Shown one piece after another: positions 25,884 through 34,877 of a stretch of DNA of 64,000 nucleotides. The position numbers were made by a program, and so were the translations under genes. Below the pieces are notes generated by a model. It did not search any database. It was not told where the DNA came from and worked only from the letters and a program-made list of their open reading frames with translations. This DNA comes from Candidatus Obscuribacterales bacterium. GTDB taxonomy: Bacteria > Cyanobacteriota > Vampirovibrionia > Obscuribacterales > Obscuribacteraceae. Each line of letters opens with the position of its first letter. Position 1 is the stretch's first letter. The DNA lies in the NCBI GenBank assembly GCA_031292355.1, contig JARLHI010000048.1, forward strand, positions 124,001 to 188,000, in the 5' to 3' direction.

Positions 25884-26289
25884 GTCTTCGATATCCGAGG
25901 TTGAGTGTGAGAGAGTAGGCACCAGGTCCATAGTTCGCCACAACCATAGCGCACATGATCGTCGGTAAATTAGAAATCACCAAGCCAAATGGATGGGAAA
26001 TGGCACCACCACTAATAGAGCCAATTAAATTCATAAGAAGGATAACAGTAATCTGAAAATACGAGACAAAACGGTAAAAGAGTCCGGAAGCTATGCCTAA
26101 TGCTAATAGACTTTCACATGAACCAATCAGACGCAAAATAAAAACCGGCTCTATGCCACCATTGCCGAATACAGAGCGCACAATCTCTAAATGATGCGGG
26201 TCCAGTTCAATAACCTTGAGCCAAAGTCCGTTGTATAGCCACACGGCTGCCAGCGAGACTCGGATAAAAAATAGGATTGTCCCGCTCAT
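25876..26289 (-). CDS. DoxX-like small membrane protein
   Basis: 137 residues with four hydrophobic helices and the DoxX-type start MSGTILFFIRVSLAAVWLYNGLWLK, quoted here only as its first twenty or so positions 1-25 with the key WLYNG. The glycine-rich centre (IASGLFYRF, ISGGAISHPFGL) fits DoxX relatives. The function of this family in lipid operons is not settled. ATG 26289 follows the upstream stop by 2 bp; an open frame continues further upstream but overlaps the neighbour. Confidence 0.7.
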   Translation of the reverse strand: MSGTILFFIRVSLAAVWLYNGLWLKVIELDPHHLEIVRSVFGNGGIEPVFILRLIGSCESLLALGIASGLFYRFVSYFQITVILLMNLIGSISGGAISHPFGLVISNLPTIMCAMVVANYGPGAYSLTLNLGYRRHE

Positions 26290-26291
26290 GT

Positions 26292-26732
26292 TTAGAGTTC
26301 TTTGATTACTCCACATTGATAAGCAAACAAAATCGAAAACAAAGCAGTGAAATATATCCACAAACAAGTGCTCAACACACGCAAGGCTGTGTGCAGCACT
26401 TCATTTTCATGAAATTTGGCCACAAAGAAGGTAAATTGAAAAACAAGCCGCACAAGCCAGCACATGGCAAAACAAACAGAAGCCAAAGCACCAAGCGTCG
26501 AGCGATTGGTCAATGCTGACGGAAAAAATAAACAGCAGAAGCCGAGCAACATCAGGCCCCATGCGAGAAACAAAGTATGCGCCCAAAACACCTGCGCATT
26601 TATGGGCGTAAGCTTTTTCACATCTTCTTGCCAATTAAGCAGCTTACTGATGTAAACGTGCGAAATCGCAAGCCCTATCATTAGTATGCCTGCTGCTTGC
26701 AGACCAAAATCCAAGGCTATTGCTATGGACAT
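26292..26732 (-). CDS. Integral membrane protein of the BtaA-like operon
   Basis: About 146 residues, four hydrophobic segments (ALDFGLQAAGILMIGLAISH, LFLAWGLMLLGFCCLFF, ASVCFAMCWLVRLVFQFTFF, LWIYFTALFSILFAYQCGV). ATG 26732 has GGAG ten bases upstream and overlaps the methyltransferase stop by 10 bp. No family recognised. Conserved overlap with its neighbours suggests a shared membrane task. Confidence 0.7.
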   Translation of the reverse strand: MSIAIALDFGLQAAGILMIGLAISHVYISKLLNWQEDVKKLTPINAQVFWAHTLFLAWGLMLLGFCCLFFPSALTNRSTLGALASVCFAMCWLVRLVFQFTFFVAKFHENEVLHTALRVLSTCLWIYFTALFSILFAYQCGVIKEL

Positions 26733-27472
26733 AATGAGAAAACTCCGACGAACGGGGTAATTTTGTATTGTCTTTTTACAGTAAGTGAGCTCAAGCGAGC
26801 GCATCGCAACCATTCCGAACGAGGTAAAAAATGAAAACAGCCGAAACCAAAAGCCATAAAATTTGGCATGTCCCTTAGATGTTCAATCAGTAAAGCCTGT
26901 CCTTGGTTACTTAAAACTCGACGAATTTCGCGAAAAAGTAGTAACCGCTGCTCGCGGTCTGTGATCTCATGGGCTGCAAATGCCAACAAAGCGAGGTCGA
27001 TGGAAGCGTCGTTAATTGGCCAATTACTAAGTGTGGTGCACGTTGGTATCAAGGCAGATGGATATAGTTCGCGAGCCTTTTTAATTGACGGTTCTTTCGC
27101 CTCGAGTGCGTCATAGAAATCGACAGTCACAACTTCGCTCGTCGAAAATATGCCTGGCAGTACATTGTTAGTTTCATCGTAGCCTGCATGAATCAGCAAT
27201 ATACGTGGCTTTTCGATGGTTGTTATTTCTTTGAGCCACTGCCAGTTGCTGAAAGATGACAGGTCATAAACAAGATGTGAAACGACTAGAGAAGCTATTA
27301 TTTGCGCAATAATTAAGACTGTTGCAACCCCACAGACGATTCTCATACTGGCATCGATCGAATGAGTAAACGAAATCACCGCCAGCAAAGTTGCAATAAA
27401 TGCAGCCACTAAATATAGAGGCCAATTGAATTGAACGACACGCATCATGCCGCTAAACTTCTCACTTTTCAT
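26723..27472 (-). CDS. Membrane-anchored SAM methyltransferase-like protein
   Basis: 249 residues. Two N-terminal transmembrane helices (WPLYLVAAFIATLLAVISF and IVCGVATVLIIAQIIASLVV) precede a class I methyltransferase-like fold. The usual Gly-rich loop is replaced by RILLIHAGYDETNNVLPG, while VVTVDFYD, DASIDLALLAFAAHEI and LFREIRRVLSNQGQALLIEHL match motifs II, IV and V. It is a candidate for methylating the product of the BtaA-like enzyme in the same operon; this is an inference. ATG 27472 overlaps the upstream gene by 11 bp. Confidence 0.75.
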   Translation of the reverse strand: MKSEKFSGMMRVVQFNWPLYLVAAFIATLLAVISFTHSIDASMRIVCGVATVLIIAQIIASLVVSHLVYDLSSFSNWQWLKEITTIEKPRILLIHAGYDETNNVLPGIFSTSEVVTVDFYDALEAKEPSIKKARELYPSALIPTCTTLSNWPINDASIDLALLAFAAHEITDREQRLLLFREIRRVLSNQGQALLIEHLRDMPNFMAFGFGCFHFLPRSEWLRCARLSSLTVKRQYKITPFVGVFSLCP

Positions 27473-28253
27473 GGTGATTCTCGCGAGAACTTAAGACTTC
27501 GCGGATGCCTCGATTCCAGTAGTAAGGTATATTTTGCAAATAAAAAGCACTGCATAAAAGTGGTTCAGCATCGCAGAACATCGGTCCGTGGACAAAAGTG
27601 AATTTCTCTATATCCACTTCAATTGGCTGTGGGTGCCAGTTCTGGCGCACACCCTCAACTCTGATTATGGAATTGGTTTCTTCCTCGTAGTCGAATGTAA
27701 ATGGCATCGGTCCAGCAAATTTTAGTGCTTCTTGCACAGAAGAAAATGGCGAACCGGGCGGCAAATAATCAGCAGGTGTATTAATGTTCGCAATCAAAAT
27801 GAGTTCGCTTCTTCCATCTTTCGAATTGCTGCGCAAATGGACGAAGTCTTCTTCACGCTTGTATTCAATTTCAGCTTCTTCAAAGCTGTAGTGGGTAAGC
27901 AAATTGCCTGTAATGGCCATGCTTTTGCTATTTACGTCCGAACGAATTATACGCAACCCTCTAAGATTCTTACCTCTTAGTGTGCGATAGCGAACAAACA
28001 GACGATAGCCAATGAGATTATAGTTTTTGGAAATGGCCTTTGGGAAACCCCGCACGCGCATATTGAAAGTTTCTACAACGGCAACTGCCAGGAATCCCAG
28101 ATCACCAAAAGTGTCTAAGGTAAGCCCTGGTGACAACAGTGGTATCAGCACCGCCTTCGGAAACGCGTAAGTAAGCACCAACACGAATCCAAAATCGGCT
28201 TCCATTTCGATGGGATGACGTTTGAGCAAATGTGCTGGTAATCCGGGAAACAC
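27462..28253 (-). CDS. DUF2071-like protein
   Basis: 263 residues from GTG 28253 (AGGAT just upstream; ATG 28205 is an alternative). The start has the DUF2071 pattern: LLSPGLTLDTFGDLGFLAVAVV, then MRVRGFPKA, then GLRIIRSDVNSKSMAI. Biochemical function of the family is unknown. It is the first gene of the operon that ends with the BtaA-like enzyme. Confidence 0.68.
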   Translation of the reverse strand: MFPGLPAHLLKRHPIEMEADFGFVLVLTYAFPKAVLIPLLSPGLTLDTFGDLGFLAVAVVETFNMRVRGFPKAISKNYNLIGYRLFVRYRTLRGKNLRGLRIIRSDVNSKSMAITGNLLTHYSFEEAEIEYKREEDFVHLRSNSKDGRSELILIANINTPADYLPPGSPFSSVQEALKFAGPMPFTFDYEEETNSIIRVEGVRQNWHPQPIEVDIEKFTFVHGPMFCDAEPLLCSAFYLQNIPYYWNRGIREVLSSRENHHEK

Positions 28254-28411
28254 GTCATCCTGCTCTTAGTATGGCGCGGAAAGTCCGGGTAAAATACGCC
28301 AAACACGTGTCGAAACAGTAATCAAAATCAGTTTGATTATATGCTTCAGCATTCAGTCTGCCAAGCACCTGCTTATACGGCGTAAGTATCGCTCAAATAA
28401 AGACAGAATGG

Positions 28412-28996
28412 TTACCACTTCAAAGAATTGAATCTTTCCATGTCGACAGTAGATTCGTTACGGTAAATGGCGAGCACAATCCCCAGTCCAACGGCAGCTT
28501 CAGCAGCAGCCACTGTGAGAATGAAAATAGCAAAAACCTGTCCGGTTGCGTGAGTATCGCAATAGCGCGAAAAAGCAACGAGGTTGATATTCACGGCATT
28601 GAGCATCAATTCGATCGACATCAAAACTCGCACGGCATTTCTGGAAGTTACCATGCCATACATGCCGATAGCAAAAAGAGCTGCAGCCAGAATCAAATAA
28701 CGCAAAAGCGGCTCGGGTTGATGCACACACAACAAGGCCACACCAGCAAAAGTAGCGACCGGCAATACAGCATAAGCTGTTGCACCGATTTGAATAGCCA
28801 CCATAGACAAAATAGCGATTATGCCGAACATCGAGACATCACGAAAGTGTTCATCGATTCGCATCGAATCGAACAATCCATTCATGTAACCGCCGATATA
28901 AACAGTCATCAGCACCGCAATCATTGCCCAGAACGAAAGAGCAAGTGAAGCTTGTTTGGATGTTGGCCCCTGGCTCGTTAACATACCATCATTCAT
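28412..28996 (-). CDS. nuoK: NADH-quinone oxidoreductase subunit K with N-terminal membrane extension
   Basis: 194 residues, nearly twice the usual 100. The C-terminal half is canonical NuoK/NdhE: ALFAIGMYGMVTSRNAVRVL, MSIELMLNAVNINLVAFSRY and VAAAEAAVGLGIVLAIYRN, with the conserved Glu residues of the proton path. The first 95 residues add about three more helices (FWAMIAVLMTVYIGGYMNGL, VSMFGIIAILSMVAIQIGATAYAVL, FAGVALLC). NuoK is a membrane-arm subunit of complex I. It is the last gene of the nuo block, 15 bp after nuoJ. Confidence 0.9.
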   Translation of the reverse strand: MNDGMLTSQGPTSKQASLALSFWAMIAVLMTVYIGGYMNGLFDSMRIDEHFRDVSMFGIIAILSMVAIQIGATAYAVLPVATFAGVALLCVHQPEPLLRYLILAAALFAIGMYGMVTSRNAVRVLMSIELMLNAVNINLVAFSRYCDTHATGQVFAIFILTVAAAEAAVGLGIVLAIYRNESTVDMERFNSLKW

Positions 28997-29011
28997 TTCT
29001 ACTACTTACCT

Positions 29012-29632
29012 CTAGGCGACAGATTCAGGGATTTTAGGGGCGACGACGTCGTCTTCCTCAATAGAATATTCAAGCTCATCGACAACACCGGTGTCGTTCT
29101 TAGCCATCACAATGGCACCGATGAGAGCCGCTAACAAAAGCACTGATGCGAATTCAAACGGCAGCGAATAATTGGTGGTCAGTGCGATACCGATTTGCAT
29201 CAAAATAGCTTGAGGAGCGACTTTTTCTGCAATCACAGGGAAAGACTCACTGAGCAGTGAGAGATAAACTGTGAGAAAGAGAACAAAAGCAGTAACGAAA
29301 CCTAAGTATTGATTTGCAGGAACGGCGATGCTTTTTTCCTGCTCCAATTTTGGATTGGTCAACATCAAAGCGATTACGACTGTCAGTGTGATACCAACCG
29401 CATAAATCATGATTTGAGCCATTGCCAAAAATTGCGCTTGCAACAGCAAGAACAAACCACTGATTGCGCCAAACACACCGATCAGCAAAAATCCGGAACG
29501 AATAATCTGTCTATCGAAAATAACGCCGTACGCTAAAGGTATTGCAAGCGCAGCCAGAATGTAAAAGAAAAATGTCTCGTAAGAATCAGCATTGGTATTA
29601 ATCCAACCCTGTAGAGATAATAACTGGTCCAT
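29012..29632 (-). CDS. nuoJ: NADH-quinone oxidoreductase subunit J
   Basis: 206 residues, about five transmembrane helices, start ATG 29632 after GGGAGA. Typical NuoJ/NdhG features: FFYILAALAIPLAYGVI, the AQFLAMAQIMIYAVGITLTVV segment with its conserved Gly and aromatic of the pi-bulge helix, and LPFEFASVLLLAALIGAIVMAK. Part of the membrane arm of complex I. The short tail is acidic (DELEYSIEEDD). Confidence 0.92.
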   Translation of the reverse strand: MDQLLSLQGWINTNADSYETFFFYILAALAIPLAYGVIFDRQIIRSGFLLIGVFGAISGLFLLLQAQFLAMAQIMIYAVGITLTVVIALMLTNPKLEQEKSIAVPANQYLGFVTAFVLFLTVYLSLLSESFPVIAEKVAPQAILMQIGIALTTNYSLPFEFASVLLLAALIGAIVMAKNDTGVVDELEYSIEEDDVVAPKIPESVA

Positions 29633-29677
29633 TTTTTCTCCCGATTAAACTGCGAGCGCTCTTCTACAAATAACTGC

Positions 29678-30544
29678 TTATTTTTCTTCTTTGCTTTCCG
29701 GCTTATCTTCAGATTTTGATTCTTCAGCTTTGGCTTCGGGCTTAGCCTCGTCCTTGTTAGCTGGCTCGGCTTTCGCCTCTTCAGTCTTGGCTTCTGCTGT
29801 CTTAGCTAATTTCGCTTCAGGCTTGCTACCTTCAGCCGAATTAGCAGAAGGTGTAGGCGCCTTGGCACCAGCAGCTTCAGTGCTGGCAGCATCTTTAGCT
29901 GCGACTGGCTCGCTAGCATCAGGTGTACCAGTGGCGGTGCTTGGTCCCTTTGCTATGGCGGCGCCATCGGCTGGTTTTGCGGCAGCGGCAGCAGCTGGTT
30001 TCGCAGCGGCAGCAGCACCATCAGCAGGTTTAGCAGCAGGAGCAGCTTTAGCTGGTTTTGGCTTGGGTAACGGCACATCTTTGATGTCGAAATAAAAACC
30101 GGACTCTTCTTGCGATAGGGTCAATTTCTTCAAGTCGTAAATCAAAGACTCACGACTGTAATCAGCCATTTCAAAGTCATTGGTGTTGATGATGCAAGAC
30201 GTCGGACAAACTTCCGTACACAAGCCGCAGAACATGCACAAGCCATGATCAATTTTGAAATCAATCAGCTCTAGCTTATTGGTTTCAGGGCTTTTGTGAG
30301 CAGTGATTTCGATGCATTTGTCAGGGCAGACGCGCTCGCACTGACGGCAGGAAATACAAAGATGCTCACCTGATTCTGGATTGACGGTAAGAGCAAGGCG
30401 TCCACGAAATTGCGGCGCAAGATGGGGCGCGACGTCAGGATAATGTCCGGTCGTTGGCTCTTTGTAGGTGTGACCAAAAACGGTGTTCAAACCTCGCCAA
30501 ACCTGGTGCATGCCACCCATGGCTTTAGAGATGATGTTACCCAT
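29678..30544 (-). CDS. nuoI: NADH-quinone oxidoreductase subunit I with Ala/Lys/Glu-rich tail
   Basis: 288 residues. The first 160 are canonical NuoI/NdhI, carrying two 4Fe-4S clusters (N6a, N6b): CISCRQCERVCPDKC and CMFCGLCTEVCPTSC. From about residue 165 a low-complexity tail rich in Ala, Lys, Pro and Glu is added, which the family does not normally have. The gene overlaps nuoH by 8 bp. The tail could bind a missing electron-input module or the membrane surface; its role is unknown. Confidence 0.93.
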   Translation of the reverse strand: MGNIISKAMGGMHQVWRGLNTVFGHTYKEPTTGHYPDVAPHLAPQFRGRLALTVNPESGEHLCISCRQCERVCPDKCIEITAHKSPETNKLELIDFKIDHGLCMFCGLCTEVCPTSCIINTNDFEMADYSRESLIYDLKKLTLSQEESGFYFDIKDVPLPKPKPAKAAPAAKPADGAAAAAKPAAAAAAKPADGAAIAKGPSTATGTPDASEPVAAKDAASTEAAGAKAPTPSANSAEGSKPEAKLAKTAEAKTEEAKAEPANKDEAKPEAKAEESKSEDKPESKEEK

Positions 30545-31955
30545 GACAGACCACGGCCTCCCGAGCGAAAACTACCAAAATGAACAGAAGCAAGGTCAAG
30601 GGCACAAGGCGCTTCCAACCGAAATCCATGAGCTGGTCAATGCGGAATCTGGGCAATGTACCGCGAACTAAAATGGCGATGAAAACCCAGGTGTAAACCT
30701 TGGCGATTACCCAGAGAGCGGCAAAGAATGTTTCTGGATTGATGATATGCAAGCTTTGAACGAATGCCGTTACCGCAGATAGACCAGGAGTGGTCGTAAA
30801 GAATGTGACTACAGCCGATGAAAAAGCTGGCCAGAAGAAATTGAGTACCCATGTTGGAATCGGATTGTCTCCGGCACCGAAGAACATGACGACCGCAATA
30901 CTGCTAACGATGAAGAGGTTCGTGAATTCAGCCAGGAAGAAAATAGCGAATTTGATACCAGAGTATTCGGTGTTATAACCTGACACCAATTCACTCTCTG
31001 CCTCAGGCAAGTCAAACGGAATACGATTGATTTCAGCGCATGCCCCGGTTAGATAAACGCCGCAAAGCATGATGCAACAGGCAACGAGCACAATCGTAGC
31101 AAGAATGGACCAGACTCCATCTGGATAATACTGAGCAAGAATTGTGCCAGCATCACCTTGGTGACCCATGATTCCAGCGGCAATGAATTTATCGACTCCA
31201 GAAAGGGCACCACCACCAAAGATATTCCAATTAAGAATCCCACCTTGTTGCTGATTAGCGATTTTCACCACATCGAGACTTTGGGAAAGCACGCAGATTG
31301 TGACAAGCGATAGGACCAAGGGTAACTCATAGCTAATAGCTTGAGCTGCGCTTCTCAATCCACCCACCAGAGAATACTTGTTATTGCTTGCCCAGCCGCC
31401 CATGACGATACCAATGGTTGGAATCGAGGAGGCTGCCAGAATGAAGAAGATTCCGGTTGGCAAATTGGTGACTTGAAATAATTCGTGGTTGTTTGTCACA
31501 GCAGCTAAGAGCGGCAAACCGCCAAAGACTGATGGAGCAAAAAAGATGATTGGCGCCAGTGTGAACATGGCGTTATCGGCGCCACGCGGGGTGATGTCTT
31601 CTTTGAACAGCAATTTGACGGCGTCAGCTGCTGTTTGCAAAAAGCCATCTGGACCAACGCGACATGGACCGCGACGCATCGTGAACAGAGCAAGACCTCG
31701 ACGTTCGAAAAGCACCATAAACATGGCGTTAATCGGAATAAAAACAAGAAGGGCGATAGCTGGTACGACTGCTTTACAAATTTCAGAAACCATCTCAGCC
31801 GAAGTGCCTAGTCCTGAACAGTAAGAGCTTTGCAGCAGTGCCGGCAGGGCTATACCCACCAACCAGCAGACAACCCAGACAGCACCAAATATGATGCTGA
31901 GCCAGACCAGACTAATTTGGCCGAATTTGCCAATTTCGTTGCTATTGGAAATCAT
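30537..31955 (-). CDS. nuoH: NADH-quinone oxidoreductase subunit H
   Basis: 472 residues, longer than the usual 320-430, mostly through loops and an added N-terminal part. Core signatures: FERRGLALFTMRRGPCRVGPDG, LKLLFKED-type segment (VKLLFKEDITPRGAD), SYELPLVLSLVTI, EINRIPFDLPEAESELVSGY and FRIDQLMDFGWKRLVPLTL. NuoH joins the quinone site to the membrane arm. In order, it follows nuoD directly, as in cyanobacterial-type complexes lacking NuoEFG. Confidence 0.94.
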   Translation of the reverse strand: MISNSNEIGKFGQISLVWLSIIFGAVWVVCWLVGIALPALLQSSYCSGLGTSAEMVSEICKAVVPAIALLVFIPINAMFMVLFERRGLALFTMRRGPCRVGPDGFLQTAADAVKLLFKEDITPRGADNAMFTLAPIIFFAPSVFGGLPLLAAVTNNHELFQVTNLPTGIFFILAASSIPTIGIVMGGWASNNKYSLVGGLRSAAQAISYELPLVLSLVTICVLSQSLDVVKIANQQQGGILNWNIFGGGALSGVDKFIAAGIMGHQGDAGTILAQYYPDGVWSILATIVLVACCIMLCGVYLTGACAEINRIPFDLPEAESELVSGYNTEYSGIKFAIFFLAEFTNLFIVSSIAVVMFFGAGDNPIPTWVLNFFWPAFSSAVVTFFTTTPGLSAVTAFVQSLHIINPETFFAALWVIAKVYTWVFIAILVRGTLPRFRIDQLMDFGWKRLVPLTLLLFILVVFAREAVVCHG

Positions 31956-32020
31956 GGGATGCTCGTTAGTTCCTCTTTATCGTTCTGTTTTTTCTTTGCG
32001 TTTGAGCTTTCAAAATATCT

Positions 32021-33172
32021 TTAGCGGTCTACGTCAGGAATGATGATGTCTAATGAACCGAACATAGCCATGATGTCTGAAAGTGGATGTCCCGCTAACA
32101 TTTCGGGCAAAATCGATAGATTGGAGAATGATGGATTACGCCAGCGAAAGCGCACAGCTTTATCGCTGCCATTGGAGACAATGTAGCAACCTAAAACGCC
32201 GCGTGGTGACTCGACTGCGCCGAATCCTTCACCAGCTTTAACGCGCAAACCAGCGATTTGTTTTTTGCCGAGAATTTCGCCTGTTTTAGGCATCATCTCC
32301 AGGCACTGTTTGATGATCTCATTCGATTCGCGCATTTCGCGTACACGCAGGATATACCGATCCCATGTGTCGCCGGCATCTTGATCGAGCCAATGCACTT
32401 TGAATTTTAGTTTGTCATAAATGGAATATGGCTTAGCCGTACGTAAATCGAAGTTGACCCCCGACGCTCTCAATGGTGGTCCAGTCAAGCCGTAATCTTT
32501 GGCTTGAGCCTTAGTAATAAGGCCAACACCTTTGGTACGTTTTAAGAAAATGGGGTTTTCGGTGACGATTGACTCGTATTCGTCAATGCGATCTGGAAAC
32601 TCTTTTGTGAAAGCCTCCAGGCGTTTGTACCAATCGTCTTTTGGCGCTCTTTGCACGCCGCCCATGCGGATGTAATTGAACATCATGCGCTGTCCGGCTA
32701 CTTCTTCGAGCAAATCAAACAGCTTTTCACGATCTCTAAATGGATAGAAAGGAAATCCGAACATGGCGCCAAGATCGATCAAGTATGTGCCGAGCCAGAG
32801 CAAGTGCGATGTGATTCGATTCATTTCAGAAGTGACGACCCGCAACCATTCGGCGCGTTCAGGCACCACCACATCATCAAGAATTTCACATGAACGAGCC
32901 ATAGCCCATGATGTAAACATGCCAGACAGATAATCAACTCGGTCGATTAGCGCCTGATATTGAAACCAGGTGCGATTCTGTCCTTGCCATTCCTGACCGC
33001 GATGTAAGTGTCCGACCACGCACTCGGCGTGTTCAACCATTTCACCATCAAGAGTCAAAATGATACGCAGCACACCGTGAGTCGACGGATGCTGAGGTCC
33101 CATATTGATGATCATCTTGTCGGTCTTGAGACCGTCAGTTTTTATTTGAACTGCTTGTAATTCTGCTGTCAT
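32021..33172 (-). CDS. nuoD: NADH-quinone oxidoreductase subunit D
   Basis: 383 residues, normal length for NuoD/NdhH. Signatures: INMGPQHPSTHGVLRIILTLDGE, VVGHLHRGQE, YLSGMFTSW, ITSHLLWLGTYLIDLGA and the closing LDIIIPDVDR. The 49-kDa subunit forms the quinone-binding pocket with NuoB. The nuoC stop is 5 bp upstream of its ATG. Confidence 0.96.
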   Translation of the reverse strand: MTAELQAVQIKTDGLKTDKMIINMGPQHPSTHGVLRIILTLDGEMVEHAECVVGHLHRGQEWQGQNRTWFQYQALIDRVDYLSGMFTSWAMARSCEILDDVVVPERAEWLRVVTSEMNRITSHLLWLGTYLIDLGAMFGFPFYPFRDREKLFDLLEEVAGQRMMFNYIRMGGVQRAPKDDWYKRLEAFTKEFPDRIDEYESIVTENPIFLKRTKGVGLITKAQAKDYGLTGPPLRASGVNFDLRTAKPYSIYDKLKFKVHWLDQDAGDTWDRYILRVREMRESNEIIKQCLEMMPKTGEILGKKQIAGLRVKAGEGFGAVESPRGVLGCYIVSNGSDKAVRFRWRNPSFSNLSILPEMLAGHPLSDIMAMFGSLDIIIPDVDR

Positions 33173-33177
33173 TTTGA

Positions 33178-33729
33178 TTACCGGAAACTGTGCGGATTCT
33201 TGTCGTTCAGAGCATCAATCGGTTGTTTGTAATCGCGACGCAATGGATAACCTTCCCAATCCCAGGGATTGAGTATTCGTCGCAAATAAGGATGTCCCAG
33301 ATAACGGATGCCCATCAAATCGTAGGTTTCACGTTCATGCCAGTTAGCAGTCTTCCAGAATTTTGCAATTGATGGCACCATCGGCAGTTTTTCATCAGCG
33401 CATTCAGTCTTTGCGACAACTGCTTTAATAACCAATTCGTTCTTGCTTGTATAAGACCACAGGTGATAGACCGAATCAAAAGTATCGTTAGTTTCGACAC
33501 CAGATACTGTGAGCAAAAGATCCAATCCCACTTCCGAGTCGTTACGCAAAAAGCGAACTGCGGCTTCAAGATCTTTGCGATCAACTTCAATATTTTCGAT
33601 CTGTCCGCCGACTCCGCGACTGTCAGGCAAGCGCTTGGATTCGATACCATGCTCTTTCAAAAACTGACCATAAGGACCAACCGGTGGCGGACCTTCAGGT
33701 GCTTTAGCAGGAGCTTGTTCTGTTGTCAT
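33178..33729 (-). CDS. nuoC: NADH-quinone oxidoreductase subunit C
   Basis: 183 residues, unfused to NuoD. The 30-kDa signature is seen as KTANWHERETYDLMGIRYLGHPYLRRILNP (positions 33250-33345) with the key WHERE-DL-GI and DWEGYPLRRDY. It supports the Q-module of complex I. The N-terminus has a Pro/Ala-rich leader. Confidence 0.95.
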   Translation of the reverse strand: MTTEQAPAKAPEGPPPVGPYGQFLKEHGIESKRLPDSRGVGGQIENIEVDRKDLEAAVRFLRNDSEVGLDLLLTVSGVETNDTFDSVYHLWSYTSKNELVIKAVVAKTECADEKLPMVPSIAKFWKTANWHERETYDLMGIRYLGHPYLRRILNPWDWEGYPLRRDYKQPIDALNDKNPHSFR

Positions 33730-33748
33730 TGCTTTGGAAATTCCTTAT

Positions 33749-34480
33749 CTACGAAACGTTGCTTTTGGCTTCACGCTTGGTGGCATGATCGAGCACGCCT
33801 GTACCAGAAATAACGACAGCAGAATCTAATTTCGCTTCGTTAATCAAATCCTCAATCGGTCGTCCAGTGTCGTAATCAACACGTCGAACAGAGGTCTGTT
33901 CATACTTGCGATTGTTGCGACTGACATAAGATTCGGTGCGAATCTTCTGCTGCAATTTGAGCAGGGCATCAAGAATGCCTTCTGGTCTTGGTGGGCAACC
34001 GGGCAAATAAACATCGACTGGAATAATGCGGTCCACGCCTTGCACTACCGAATACGAATCGTTGAACATGCCGCCAGTCACTGTACAAGCGCCCATGGCG
34101 ATTACGTACTTAGGCTCAGGCATTTGTTCATACAAAGTGATTAAAGCTGGCGCCATTTTGCGAGTGATGGTGCCGGCTGTCAGAATCATGTCGGCCTGAC
34201 GAGGAGTCGCTCTAAATACTTCAGAACCGAAACGCGAAATATCAAATTTGGACATACCCACGCTCATCATTTCGATGGCGCAGCATGACGTTCCAAACGT
34301 CAAAGGCCAGACCGAGTTGGCTCTCGCTAAATTGGCAATAGGGTCGATAAGCGCGCTCGCGACGGGATTGAGCTTGTTGAGCAACTGCTCAATTGCTGCT
34401 TCCATATTCCAGAGCGTCACCGACTCTTTTAATTCTTCGGGCACGACAGGCGCTGTCTGACTGCTGTTGTCTTCACTCAT
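33749..34480 (-). CDS. nuoB: NADH-quinone oxidoreductase subunit B
   Basis: 243 residues; carries cluster N2, the last in the chain. The ligand cysteines are visible: [19 protein letters not shown] and [15 protein letters not shown] 34480 follows GGAG. N- and C-terminal extensions of 40-50 residues flank the conserved core. The gene lies 4 bp after nuoA. Confidence 0.96.
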   Translation of the reverse strand: MSEDNSSQTAPVVPEELKESVTLWNMEAAIEQLLNKLNPVASALIDPIANLARANSVWPLTFGTSCCAIEMMSVGMSKFDISRFGSEVFRATPRQADMILTAGTITRKMAPALITLYEQMPEPKYVIAMGACTVTGGMFNDSYSVVQGVDRIIPVDVYLPGCPPRPEGILDALLKLQQKIRTESYVSRNNRKYEQTSVRRVDYDTGRPIEDLINEAKLDSAVVISGTGVLDHATKREAKSNVS

Positions 34481-34484
34481 GACG

Positions 34485-34877
34485 TTACTCCCACTCTAAG
34501 GCACCTTTTTTCCAGGCGTAAGCAAGGCCCACTGCCAGGATTACGAAGAAAATCAATATTTCGATCGGTCCAAACCATTTAAATCCCATTGCGGCTCCTA
34601 CTTGATCTGTAGCGAGCAACCACGGAATGATAAAAATCACTTCTATATCGAATAACAAGAACAAAATTGCGTACAGGTAATAGCGAATGTCGAACTGCAC
34701 CTGAGCACTTTGAAGCGGCTTCATGCCGCACTCATAGGGCTGATTCTTAATCGAGTTGGGGCGATGATAGCCAAGGATTAATTGCAGCACCCAGGCTAGC
34801 AAAATCATTCCCAGAGCCGGCAACGCGAAGCCGAGCAACACGAATAAAGCAATTTGTCCTACTTGCAGATCGTACAT
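34485..34877 (-). CDS. nuoA: NADH-quinone oxidoreductase subunit A
   Basis: 130 residues, three transmembrane helices, with the family's [35 protein letters not shown] region (positions about 34625-34735; key YECG and DIRYYL). First gene of the nuo block, so the operon promoter should lie in the gap above 34877. Confidence 0.95.
   Translation of the reverse strand: MYDLQVGQIALFVLLGFALPALGMILLAWVLQLILGYHRPNSIKNQPYECGMKPLQSAQVQFDIRYYLYAILFLLFDIEVIFIIPWLLATDQVGAAMGFKWFGPIEILIFFVILAVGLAYAWKKGALEWE

Noticed and set aside
29691..30095. 134-residue Ala/Ser-rich plus-strand frame
   Set aside because: Mirror image of the low-complexity Ala/Lys tail of nuoI; GC-biased codons on one strand open a frame on the other.
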